Shown here one piece after another: positions 9,127-15,992 of a stretch of 64,000 nt of DNA. Position 1 is the stretch's first letter, and each line of letters starts with the position of its first letter. This DNA comes from an uncultured Gemmiger sp. (GTDB taxonomy: Bacteria; Bacillota; Clostridia; Oscillospirales; Ruminococcaceae), in NCBI GenBank assembly GCA_944382835.1, contig CALWNP010000003.1:23191-87190 (forward strand), in the 5' to 3' direction. Position numbers and translations under genes: made by a program. The notes under the pieces were generated by a model. That model was not told the origin of the DNA. It saw nothing but the letters and a program-made list of their open reading frames with translations, and did not search any database.

Positions 9127-11172
9127 TTAGTGTTTCCTCCTGGCATTACGCTTTTTGTCTGCGGCGCGGCGTTGGCTGCTGTCGGCGGTGGTGGGGTCTT
9201 CGCCCCGTTCCAGCTTCTGAATCTCATCCCGCAGGAAGGCGGCGTGCTCAAACTGCAGCAGCCGGGCGGCCTCCTTCATCTCCTTGGTCAGGCGGGCGAT
9301 GGTCTGCTCTCGCTCGGACTTGCTCATCCGGCGCTGGCGCAGCTTTTTGTTTTCTTCGCTCATGCTGATCTCCAGCCCGCCGGAGATGGCCTTGACGATG
9401 GTCTTAGGGGTAATGCCGTGTTCCTTGTTGTAGGCATCCTGGATGGCACGGCGGCGCTCGGTTTCCATGATGGCCCGCTCCATGCTGGGGGTGACCTCGT
9501 CGGCATACATCAGCACCACGCCATTGGCATTGCGGGCGGCACGGCCGATGGTCTGGATCAGGCTGGTCTCGCTGCGCAGGAAACCTTCTTTGTCTGCGTC
9601 CAGAATGGCGATCAGCGAGACTTCGGGCAGGTCCAGGCCTTCGCGCAGCAGGTTGATGCCCACAATGACATCAATGGCGCCGGTGCGAAGATCCTTGATA
9701 ATCTCCATCCGCTCAAAGGTGTCAATCTCATGGTGCATATACTTGGCCTTGACCCCGTGCTCTTCCAGGAAATCGGTCAGGTCCTCGGCCATCTTGACCG
9801 TCAGGGTGGTGACCAGGGCACGTTCTCCGCGGTCGATGCGGGTGCGGATTTCACCCAGCAGATCCTCGATCTGTCCCTCCACCGGACGGACCATGATCAG
9901 AGGATCCAGCAGCCCGGTGGGACGGATGACCTGCTCCGCCACCCGGCTGGAGTGTTCCCGCTCATAGGAGCCCGGGGTGGCGCTGACATAGATGGTCTGA
10001 CCCACCTTGGCCTCAAACTCCTCAAACCGCAGGGGGCGGTTGTCAAAGGCAGAAGGCAGGCGGAACCCATATTCCACCAGGGTCTTTTTGCGGCTGTAAT
10101 CTCCGCCGTACATCCCGCGGATCTGGGGCAGCATCACATGGCTCTCGTCCACCATCAGCAGGAAATCCTTGGGGAAGTAGTCCAGCAGAGTGGTGGGGGT
10201 GCTGCCGGGAGCACGGCCGGAGAGAACTGCCGAATAGTTCTCGATGCCCTTACACATCCCCACTTCCTGGAGCATTTCCATGTCGTAGCGGGTGCGCTGC
10301 TGGATGCGCTGGGCCTCCAGCAGCTTGCCCTCCTCGGTGAAGCGGCGGACCTGTTCCTCCATCTCGGCGTTAATCTTGACAAGACCTTCCTTCATCTTTT
10401 CCGGCCCCACAATATAATGGCTGGCCGGGAAGATGGCCACATGGCGCACCACGTTTTTCCGCTCGCCGGTCAAAGGATCGAACTCGCAGATGCGGTCCAC
10501 CTCATCCCCGAAAAATTCCACCCGGATGGCAAAGTCATCATTATAGGCCAGGTGGATGTCCACAATGTCCCCGTGAACCCGGAACTTGTTGCGGATGAAA
10601 TTCATGTCGTTGCGCTCATACTGCAGTTTGACCAGGCGGCGGCAGAGCTCGTCCCGGTCCAGCTGCATCCCGGGGCGCAGACTGATGACCATGCTGCGGT
10701 AATCAATGGGGTCGCCCAGGGAGTAGATGCAGGAGACGCTGGCCACAATGATGACATTGCGCCGCTCCGAGAGGGCGGCGGTGGCGGAATGGCGCAGCCG
10801 GTCAATCTCGTCGTTGATGGCGCTGTCCTTTTCAATATAGGTATCGGTGGAGGGAATATACGCCTCAGGCTGATAATAGTCGTAGTAGGAAACGAAGTAC
10901 TCCACCGCATCGTCGGGGAAAAAGCTGCGCATCTCGGTGCAGATCTGGGAGGCCAGGGTTTTGTTGGGCTCCAGGATCAGGGTGGGGCGGTTACAGCGGG
11001 CGATGATGTTGGCCATGGTAAAGGTCTTGCCCGAGCCGGTCACCCCCAGCAGTGTCTGCCCTTTGTCCCCCTGTTGGATGCCCTGCACCAACGCCTCGAT
11101 GGCCTGGGGCTGGTCGCCGGTGGGGGAGAAGGGCGCTTTCAGATGGAAAACGTCGTTGTTCGGCTCGCTCAT
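9127..11172 (-). CDS. uvrB: UvrABC excinuclease subunit B
   Basis: 681 residues, normal length. UvrB is the DNA-bound helicase-like subunit that verifies damage and recruits UvrC. Visible: the N-terminal [11 protein letters not shown] (about 14-24), Walker [10 protein letters not shown], the beta-hairpin segment [13 protein letters not shown], the DESH box ([10 protein letters not shown]), helicase motif [11 protein letters not shown], and the C-terminal UVR domain ([20 protein letters not shown]). Start chosen at 11172 because GGAGG is 7 bases upstream; the open frame runs 34 codons further, but that extension overlaps the promoter. First gene of uvrB-uvrA; uvrC is not in this window. Confidence 0.97.
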   Translation of the reverse strand: MSEPNNDVFHLKAPFSPTGDQPQAIEALVQGIQQGDKGQTLLGVTGSGKTFTMANIIARCNRPTLILEPNKTLASQICTEMRSFFPDDAVEYFVSYYDYYQPEAYIPSTDTYIEKDSAINDEIDRLRHSATAALSERRNVIIVASVSCIYSLGDPIDYRSMVISLRPGMQLDRDELCRRLVKLQYERNDMNFIRNKFRVHGDIVDIHLAYNDDFAIRVEFFGDEVDRICEFDPLTGERKNVVRHVAIFPASHYIVGPEKMKEGLVKINAEMEEQVRRFTEEGKLLEAQRIQQRTRYDMEMLQEVGMCKGIENYSAVLSGRAPGSTPTTLLDYFPKDFLLMVDESHVMLPQIRGMYGGDYSRKKTLVEYGFRLPSAFDNRPLRFEEFEAKVGQTIYVSATPGSYEREHSSRVAEQVIRPTGLLDPLIMVRPVEGQIEDLLGEIRTRIDRGERALVTTLTVKMAEDLTDFLEEHGVKAKYMHHEIDTFERMEIIKDLRTGAIDVIVGINLLREGLDLPEVSLIAILDADKEGFLRSETSLIQTIGRAARNANGVVLMYADEVTPSMERAIMETERRRAIQDAYNKEHGITPKTIVKAISGGLEISMSEENKKLRQRRMSKSEREQTIARLTKEMKEAARLLQFEHAAFLRDEIQKLERGEDPTTADSSQRRAADKKRNARRKH

Positions 11173-11227
11173 GCCGTTCCTCCTTGCTGCCGCAAAAATG
11201 CGGCCTCGATGTTTAACAACCAAAGCA

Positions 11228-11242
11228 ACAACTGTATGTTGT
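11228..11242. promoter_or_regulatory. Inverted repeat next to the uvrB -10 box
   Basis: ACAAC-TGTAT-GTTGT, perfect 5-bp arms with a 5-base centre, touching the -10 box at 11243. Placed like an SOS operator, but the known Firmicute LexA box has GAAC/GTTC arms and a 4-base centre, so the match is poor. Confidence 0.3.
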
Positions 11243-11271
11243 ATTATACCACGAAGCGGGAACCAGGTAAA
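11243..11271 (-). promoter_or_regulatory. Promoter of uvrB-uvrA
   Basis: Minus-strand TTTACC (11271-11266), 17-base spacer, consensus TATAAT (11248-11243). Extended -10 (TGG before TATAAT). Confidence 0.75.
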
Positions 11272-11370
11272 CACCTGATTTTCGATGGAAGGGCAAAAAT
11301 CCTGCGGGCTTGCCCCGCACTGTGACAGTTGTGCAAATTATATAAAATTTTACAAACAATCATGAAAGGT

Positions 11371-11399
11371 TTTACATTTCCTGGAAAGTCTGGTATAAT
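11371..11399 (+). promoter_or_regulatory. Promoter of raiA/hpf
   Basis: TTTACA (11371-11376), 17-base spacer, TATAAT (11394-11399) with TGG just before it (extended -10). Start of transcription expected near 11406. Confidence 0.8.
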
Positions 11400-11405
11400 G
11401 TCTAC

Positions 11406-11480
11406 AAGGGAACCGCCTGGGGCGCGTTGCCCTGGATGGCTCCCTCGAAAAAGGGCAGGCTCGGAACCGAGATGCCCGCC
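11406..11480 (+). ncRNA. Two-hairpin structured 5' leader of raiA/hpf (putative)
   Basis: From the expected transcription start to the ribosome binding site the RNA folds into two hairpins. Hairpin 1: outer pairs AGGGA (11407-11411) with TCCCT (11441-11445), then CC/GG, then CC-GGGGC with GCCCT-GG around GCGTT. Hairpin 2: GGGCA (11453-11457) with TGCCC (11473-11477), enclosing CTCGG/CCGAG. AAGGAGG follows about 5 bases later. Structured RNAs upstream of raiA genes are described in Firmicutes (raiA and raiA-hairpin motifs); membership here is inference and needs a covariance search. Confidence 0.5.
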
Positions 11481-11496
11481 ATAAGGAGGTAGACCC

Positions 11497-12009
11497 ATGA
11501 AAGTATTATGCACCGGCCGCCGCGTATCGCTCAAGCCCAGTTTCATCGAACTGGCCGAGAAAAAACTGGCAAAGCTGGATAAATTTTTCCCTGAGGAAGC
11601 ACAGGCTCAGGTGACGGTAACGGTCGAAAAGAGCGGCCAGACCGTCGAAATCACCCTGCGCAGCGATGGCCTGACCCTGCGCGCCGAAAAGAGAGGCGAG
11701 CGGATGGAGGATGCCCTGGCAGATGCTGTGGACCTGTTGGTGCGCCGTGTGGTCAAATACCGCAAACGCCTTGGTGACCGGCTGACCAGCGCTGCCGCCG
11801 AAACCACCATTGCAGAGCCGGAAGATACCTTTACCATTGTGCGCGAAAAGCGCTTTGCCGTCAAGCCCTGCAGCACAGAGGAAGCCATCCTGCAGATGGA
11901 CCTGCTGGGACACAACTTCTATCTGTTCCGCAGCGTGGACAACGACGAAATCCAGGTGGTGTATCGCCGTGCCGACGGCGGTTACGGCCTGCTGATCCCC
12001 GAGCGCTGA
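11497..12009 (+). CDS. hpf: Ribosome hibernation-promoting factor, long form (HPF/RaiA)
   Basis: 170 residues. N-terminal S30AE domain (1-100, beginning MKVLCTGRRVSLKPS and containing LAEKKLAKLDKFFP), a variable linker (about 100-115), and the HPF C-terminal dimerisation domain (about 115-168, FAVKPCSTEEAILQMDLLGH and VYRRADGGYGLL). The long form dimerises 70S ribosomes into inactive 100S particles in stationary phase. ATG preceded by AAGGAGG at 8 bases. Single-gene unit with its own promoter, structured leader and terminator. Confidence 0.95.
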   Translation: MKVLCTGRRVSLKPSFIELAEKKLAKLDKFFPEEAQAQVTVTVEKSGQTVEITLRSDGLTLRAEKRGERMEDALADAVDLLVRRVVKYRKRLGDRLTSAAAETTIAEPEDTFTIVREKRFAVKPCSTEEAILQMDLLGHNFYLFRSVDNDEIQVVYRRADGGYGLLIPER

Positions 12010-12053
12010 TGCTATCCAAACCCGGATAAAATCCTTCCCAATATACAATAAGG

Positions 12054-12085
12054 GTGCCGCCCGTGTTGCAACGGGCGGCACTTTT
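12054..12085 (+). terminator. Terminator of raiA/hpf
   Basis: Perfect 11-bp stem GTGCCGCCCGT/ACGGGCGGCAC with a 6-base loop, then TTTT. Also lies downstream of the convergent radC gene. Confidence 0.9.
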
Positions 12086-12103
12086 CTGTCCCGGCATCGC
12101 CAA

Positions 12104-12832
12104 TCAATAGATCAGTTTACCGCTGTATTTGTCGTAGGTAGGCAGCCGATGGTGCTGCCGCATGGAGTAGGCACCGTCCGGGGCGACGATGATGTGATCG
12201 ATCACCTGGATGTCCAGCGGTGCCAATGCCCGGATGATGGTGCAGGTGGTTTTGAGGTCGGCATCCGAGAGCGCCGCCATCCCGGTGGGGTGGTTGTGGG
12301 CCAGCAGAATGCAGGTACAGCCCGAGGCCACAGCTTCCCGGGCCAGCTTGCGGGTGTCAAAGGTAACCTGGTTGGGCAGTCCCTCGGCAATCAGGATTTC
12401 CCGCAGCGGCATGTAGCTGTCGTCCATAGCCACCAGGTACAGCTGCTCCATCGTCTTTGCGAAAAAGAGCGGGGTGACATATTCGATGCAGTCCTCCACC
12501 GTGGACAACGGCTTGGAAATCATCCGCCCGCGGCGGCGGGTATAATAACCGCAGACCTCCCGCACCGTGACGATCAGCCGGGCGGAGGAGGGGCCGATTC
12601 CCGGAACCTTACACAGCTCCGCTTCATTCGCTTCCAGAACCCGGCAAAAACTGCCGAAATGTTGGATCAGACGGTGGGCCAGCGCGTTGGTGTCCTGGCG
12701 GGGAATGGCAAAGAAAAGAAGGTATTCCAGTACCTCATGTTCAGCCATGCTTTCCAGACCGTTTTTGCGGACTCGTTCCTGCATCCGGGCCCGATGGTTG
12801 GCATGGGGATTGTCTGGTTTCCTTTCCGCCAT
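12104..12832 (-). CDS. radC: RadC family protein (JAB/MPN domain)
   Basis: 242 residues. N-terminal helix-hairpin-helix region (VPGIGPSSARLI, about residues 75-86) and C-terminal RadC JAMM metalloprotease-like domain with HNHPTGMAALSDAD (metal ligands His-His-Asp, about residues 180-193). The family was once tied to DNA repair, but its function is unproven. ATG 12832 has AAAGGAGG about 8 bases upstream. Divergent from the pseudouridine synthase gene with an overlapping promoter pair; convergent with raiA. Confidence 0.92.
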   Translation of the reverse strand: MAERKPDNPHANHRARMQERVRKNGLESMAEHEVLEYLLFFAIPRQDTNALAHRLIQHFGSFCRVLEANEAELCKVPGIGPSSARLIVTVREVCGYYTRRRGRMISKPLSTVEDCIEYVTPLFFAKTMEQLYLVAMDDSYMPLREILIAEGLPNQVTFDTRKLAREAVASGCTCILLAHNHPTGMAALSDADLKTTCTIIRALAPLDIQVIDHIIVAPDGAYSMRQHHRLPTYDKYSGKLIY

Positions 12833-12846
12833 TTTGCCCCACCTCC

Positions 12847-12875
12847 TTTACCTTTGATGGTTTCTATTATATACT
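12847..12875 (+). promoter_or_regulatory. Promoter of the RluA-type gene
   Basis: TTTACC (12847-12852), 17-base spacer, TATACT (12870-12875). Its -10 box overlaps the -10 box of the radC promoter on the other strand. Confidence 0.65.
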
Positions 12876-12894
12876 GAAAGAAAAACTTTGGAAA
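12866..12894 (-). promoter_or_regulatory. Promoter of radC
   Basis: Minus-strand TTTCCA (12894-12889), 17-base spacer, consensus TATAAT (12871-12866). Confidence 0.65.
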
Positions 12895-12911
12895 GTGAAA
12901 GAGGAAACCCG

Positions 12912-13889
12912 ATGAAAAAATTTATTGCCGGCGAAAATGAAAAGGATGTCCGGCTTTCCCGCTTTGTGGAGGCGGTCACCAAGGATCTGCCGCGCAGCCT
13001 GCTCTATAAAAGTTTCCGCAACAAGCGGATCAAGGTCAACGGCAAGCGGGCCCAGCCGGATACCCGCCTTTGCACCGGCGATGTCATCGAGCTCTATATC
13101 AATGATGAGTTCTTTCCCGAAAAGCCGGTGACCACCGTCAAAAAGCCGCCCCGCCGTCAGCCGCCGGTGACGGTGATCTACGAGGATGATAATTTCGCGG
13201 TGCTGTACAAACCGGCCCACCTGCTCTGTCACAGCGACCGCACCGGGGACCCCAACCTGGTGGACACCTTCTGTGCCCAGCTGGAAGCCCAGGGCAAGTA
13301 CAACCCCCGGGCAGAAAACCGCTTTGCTCCGGCCCTGTGCAACCGGCTGGACCGGGGAACCGAGGGACTGGTGCTGGCGGCAAAAACCTATGCCGCGCTG
13401 CGGGACCTCAACGAAATCATCCGCAACGACTGGATGAAAAAGGAATACCTGACCATCACGGTGGGGGTGCCCCCGGCGGGCCGTCACACCGCCTGGCTGC
13501 GCCACAGTGAGAAAGGCAACAAGGTGAAAATCTATGCCAGGGAGACCGAGGGCAGCAAAAAGATCATCACCGATGTGACGGTCATCCGCACCAACGGTCC
13601 CTTTGCGCTGTGCCGCATCGGGCTGATCACCGGACGGACCCACCAGATCCGCGCCCACCTGGCCTATCTGGGGCATCCGGTGCTGGGGGACATCAAATAC
13701 GGCAACCGCAACCTGAATGCCCGCTATGGCTTTGACACCCAGGCCCTCTGTGCCCAGCGGCTGACTTTCGGCCAGATCCCCGAGGGAAATCCGCTGCACT
13801 ATCTTTCGGGCCGGTGCATCAAGCTGCGGGACCCCGAGATTGTCCGCCGCTTTGATGCGTTGGCAGCGCCCGCCGCCAAAACCGAATAA
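12912..13889 (+). CDS. RluA family pseudouridine synthase (S4 domain)
   Basis: 325 residues. N-terminal S4 RNA-binding domain (about 10-75, SLLYKSFRNKRIKVNGKR) followed by the RluA catalytic domain with the catalytic aspartate in NRLDRGTEGL (about residue 147) and GRTHQIRAHLAYLGHPVLGD (about 245-264). Isomerises specific uridines in rRNA or tRNA. Start ATG 12912 chosen because GAGGAAA precedes it; the frame can be read from TTG 12888, but that overlaps the expected transcription start. A second RluA/RluD-type gene is at 28742, so the two probably modify different sites. Confidence 0.9.
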   Translation: MKKFIAGENEKDVRLSRFVEAVTKDLPRSLLYKSFRNKRIKVNGKRAQPDTRLCTGDVIELYINDEFFPEKPVTTVKKPPRRQPPVTVIYEDDNFAVLYKPAHLLCHSDRTGDPNLVDTFCAQLEAQGKYNPRAENRFAPALCNRLDRGTEGLVLAAKTYAALRDLNEIIRNDWMKKEYLTITVGVPPAGRHTAWLRHSEKGNKVKIYARETEGSKKIITDVTVIRTNGPFALCRIGLITGRTHQIRAHLAYLGHPVLGDIKYGNRNLNARYGFDTQALCAQRLTFGQIPEGNPLHYLSGRCIKLRDPEIVRRFDALAAPAAKTE

Positions 13890-13899
13890 GGAATACCAG

Positions 13900-13936
13900 A
13901 CCGCCGCTCCTCAGGTTTCGGGGAACGGCGGTTTTT
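13900..13936 (+). terminator. Terminator after the RluA-type gene
   Basis: CCGCCG (13901-13906) pairs with CGGCGG (13926-13931), followed by TTTTT; 11 bases after the stop codon. Confidence 0.8.
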
Positions 13937-13965
13937 GCTGCCCGGCTGTGAAATCACCCCAAACT

Positions 13966-13999
13966 AGTACTTGTACTTTTAAGCCGGCTGCGGTATACT
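13966..13999 (+). promoter_or_regulatory. Promoter of the miaB operon with a palindrome over the -35 box
   Basis: TTGTAC (13971-13976), 17-base spacer, TATACT (13994-13999). A perfect palindrome AGTACTTGTACT (5-bp arms, 13966-13977) covers the -35 box and could be an operator. Confidence 0.65.
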
Positions 14000-14011
14000 G
14001 TTATGGTATAT

Positions 14012-14061
14012 GTGGTATCTATGCCCCTGAGGACATATAAGGGGGCTTTGCACGGTACCAC
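14012..14061 (+). ncRNA. Structured 5' leader of miaB (putative)
   Basis: The expected leader contains nested pairs: GTGGTA (14012-14017) with TACCAC (14056-14061), and inside it GCCCC (14023-14027) with GGGGC (14042-14046). About 30 bases separate it from the TTG start codon. It matches no riboswitch class I can recognise. Confidence 0.35.
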
Positions 14062-14091
14062 CTGGAAATTCCGAAGGCAGGAGAATGGATT

Positions 14092-15477
14092 TTGGAAAAG
14101 CTGACCTATACCCATGACGAAGCATCGGCGCGTGTGATTGCTTCCTTTTACGACAGTCCTCCCCTGGCGTATGTGCACAGCTATGGCTGCCAGCAAAATG
14201 TCAACGACGGGGAAAAGATCCGCGGCGTGCTGCTGGATATCGGTTTTGGCCTGTGCGAAAATCTTGAGCAGGCGGATCTGATCCTCTTCAACACCTGTGC
14301 GGTGCGGGAACATGCCGAGCAGCGGGTGTTTGGCAATGTGGGAGCCCTGAAAAAGCTGAAGGAAAAGAATCCCAGGCTGATCATCGGGGTCTGCGGCTGC
14401 ATGGCGCAGCAGCAGCACATTGTGGACAAGCTGCGCGCCAGCTATCCCTATGTGGATCTGGTGTTCGGGGTGGACGGCATTGACCGCCTGCCCGCCATGC
14501 TGGCCGAGCGGCTGACCCGCGGCAAGCGGTATCTGGAAAATCCCCACCAGCGGGATGCTGTGGTGGAGGAAATGCCCATCCGGCGGGATTCCGGCTTCCG
14601 GGCCTGGCTGCCCATCATGTACGGCTGCGACAACTTCTGCACCTACTGTATTGTGCCCTATGTCCGGGGCCGGGAGCGCAGCCGGGAACCCGCCGATGTG
14701 CTGGCCGAGTTCCGTTCCCTGGTGGAGAGCGGTTATAAAGAGATCACCTTGCTGGGCCAGAACGTGAACAGCTACGGCAAAGGGCTGGCCCAGCCGGTGG
14801 ATTTCTCCGACCTGCTCAACCTGCTCTGCACCGTGCCGGGTGAGTATCAGATCCGGTTCATGACCAGCCACCCCAAGGATGCCAGCCGCAAACTCATCGA
14901 CACCATTGCGGCCCAGGACCATCTGTGCAAGCACATCCATCTGCCGGTGCAGTCGGGCAGTGACCGGATTCTCAAGGAGATGAACCGCCACTATACGGTG
15001 GAACAGTATCTGGATCTGATCCACTATGCCAAGGAGAAAATCCCCGACGTGACCTTCTCCAGCGACATCATTGTCGGCTTCCCCGGAGAGACCGAGGAGG
15101 ATTTCCAGGCAACCCTGGACCTGGTGCGCAAGGTGGAGTATATGCAGTTGTTTACCTTTATCTACTCCAAGCGCAATGGGACCATCGCAGCCAAGATGCC
15201 GGACCCCACCACCCACGCCGAGAAGGCAGCCCGGATGGACCGGCTGCTCAAGACTCAGGACGCGGTGGCGTTTCCCAAGATTGCTGCGATGGCGGGCCAG
15301 ACCGTCCGGGTCCTGGTGGAGGGGGCAGGGCGCAACGCCGGCACCCTCAACGGACGGCTGGACAACAACCTGGTGGTGGAGTTCCCTGGCGAGGAGGACC
15401 TGATCGGCCACTACGCCTCGGTACACCTCACCGGGGCCCGTGCCGCTCTCCTGGTGGGGGAGCAGGCCGCCGAATAA
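14092..15477 (+). CDS. miaB: tRNA-2-methylthio-N6-dimethylallyladenosine synthase MiaB
   Basis: 461 residues. Radical SAM methylthiotransferase that adds the 2-methylthio group to i6A37 of tRNAs, after MiaA has made i6A. N-terminal UPF0004 domain with cluster cysteines C33 (YGCQQNVN), C69 (FNTCAVRE) and C103 (CGCMAQ); radical SAM domain with C179, C183 and C186 (YGCDNFCTYC); C-terminal TRAM domain (about 395-455). TTG start at 14092, GCAGGAG about 9 bases upstream; the nearby ATG at 14085 is out of frame. Heads miaB-ylbF-mutS-mutL-miaA, so both enzymes of the ms2i6A pathway are in one operon. Confidence 0.95.
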   Translation: MEKLTYTHDEASARVIASFYDSPPLAYVHSYGCQQNVNDGEKIRGVLLDIGFGLCENLEQADLILFNTCAVREHAEQRVFGNVGALKKLKEKNPRLIIGVCGCMAQQQHIVDKLRASYPYVDLVFGVDGIDRLPAMLAERLTRGKRYLENPHQRDAVVEEMPIRRDSGFRAWLPIMYGCDNFCTYCIVPYVRGRERSREPADVLAEFRSLVESGYKEITLLGQNVNSYGKGLAQPVDFSDLLNLLCTVPGEYQIRFMTSHPKDASRKLIDTIAAQDHLCKHIHLPVQSGSDRILKEMNRHYTVEQYLDLIHYAKEKIPDVTFSSDIIVGFPGETEEDFQATLDLVRKVEYMQLFTFIYSKRNGTIAAKMPDPTTHAEKAARMDRLLKTQDAVAFPKIAAMAGQTVRVLVEGAGRNAGTLNGRLDNNLVVEFPGEEDLIGHYASVHLTGARAALLVGEQAAE

Positions 15478-15533
15478 ACGACCAAACCCAAAATAAAAGA
15501 TCATAACATCAAACATTAAAGGAGTTTACAACT

Positions 15534-15941
15534 ATGGATTGCATCGACCTGTTTAAGAAAGCCGCTGCCGCAATGCAGACCGACCCCCGTTATCTGGAGC
15601 TGGATTCCGCACGCCGGGAAAACGACGCCGACACCGAACTGCAGAACATGATCGGTGAGTTCAACCTGGCCCGTCTGGACCTGAACAACGAGGCCTCCAA
15701 CGCCGAGCCCAACAACGCCCGCATTGCCGACCTGAACAAGAAGGTCAATGATCTGTACAGCCAGATCATGGCCAGCGAGGGCATGGTCCGCTACAACGCC
15801 GCCAAGGCCGAATGCGAGGCGATGGTCAACCACATTGACGCCATCATCAACACCGCGATGAACGGCGGCGACCCCATGACCGTCAATCCGCCCCAGGGCG
15901 GCTGCACCGGCAGCTGCGCCAGCTGCGGCGGCTGCCACTGA
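15534..15941 (+). CDS. YlbF/YmcA family protein with cysteine-rich tail
   Basis: 135 residues. Helical YlbF/YmcA-type domain (about 1-110). In Bacillus, YlbF and YmcA with YaaT form a complex that carries iron-sulphur clusters and controls RNase Y-dependent mRNA maturation and development. Here the C-terminus ends in a Gly/Cys tail with C124, C128, C131 and C134 followed by a final histidine, plus C3 and a mid-domain cysteine, which suggests metal or Fe-S binding (inference). AAAGGAG precedes the ATG at 9 bases. It lies between miaB and mutS, the usual position in clostridia. Confidence 0.82.
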   Translation: MDCIDLFKKAAAAMQTDPRYLELDSARRENDADTELQNMIGEFNLARLDLNNEASNAEPNNARIADLNKKVNDLYSQIMASEGMVRYNAAKAECEAMVNHIDAIINTAMNGGDPMTVNPPQGGCTGSCASCGGCH

Positions 15942-15992
15942 GCAGGAAAAACGGGATCGGAAATATCGGAGCAGGAAGCAGGAGTGTGAAGC

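Larger units (their letters stand above)
11173..11496. other. Divergent intergenic region uvrB / raiA (324 bases)
   Basis: No gene. It holds the uvrB promoter and an inverted repeat (11228-11271, minus strand), an AT-rich middle (about 11330-11370), the raiA promoter (11371-11399) and a structured raiA leader (11407-11477). Confidence 0.85.

Noticed and set aside
11173-11274. 34-codon N-terminal extension of uvrB
   Set aside because: It overlaps the promoter, and UvrB homologues start near MSEPNN-like positions with a good ribosome site.
12888-12911. Longer start (TTG 12888) of the RluA-type gene
   Set aside because: It overlaps the expected transcription start and has no ribosome site, while ATG 12912 does.
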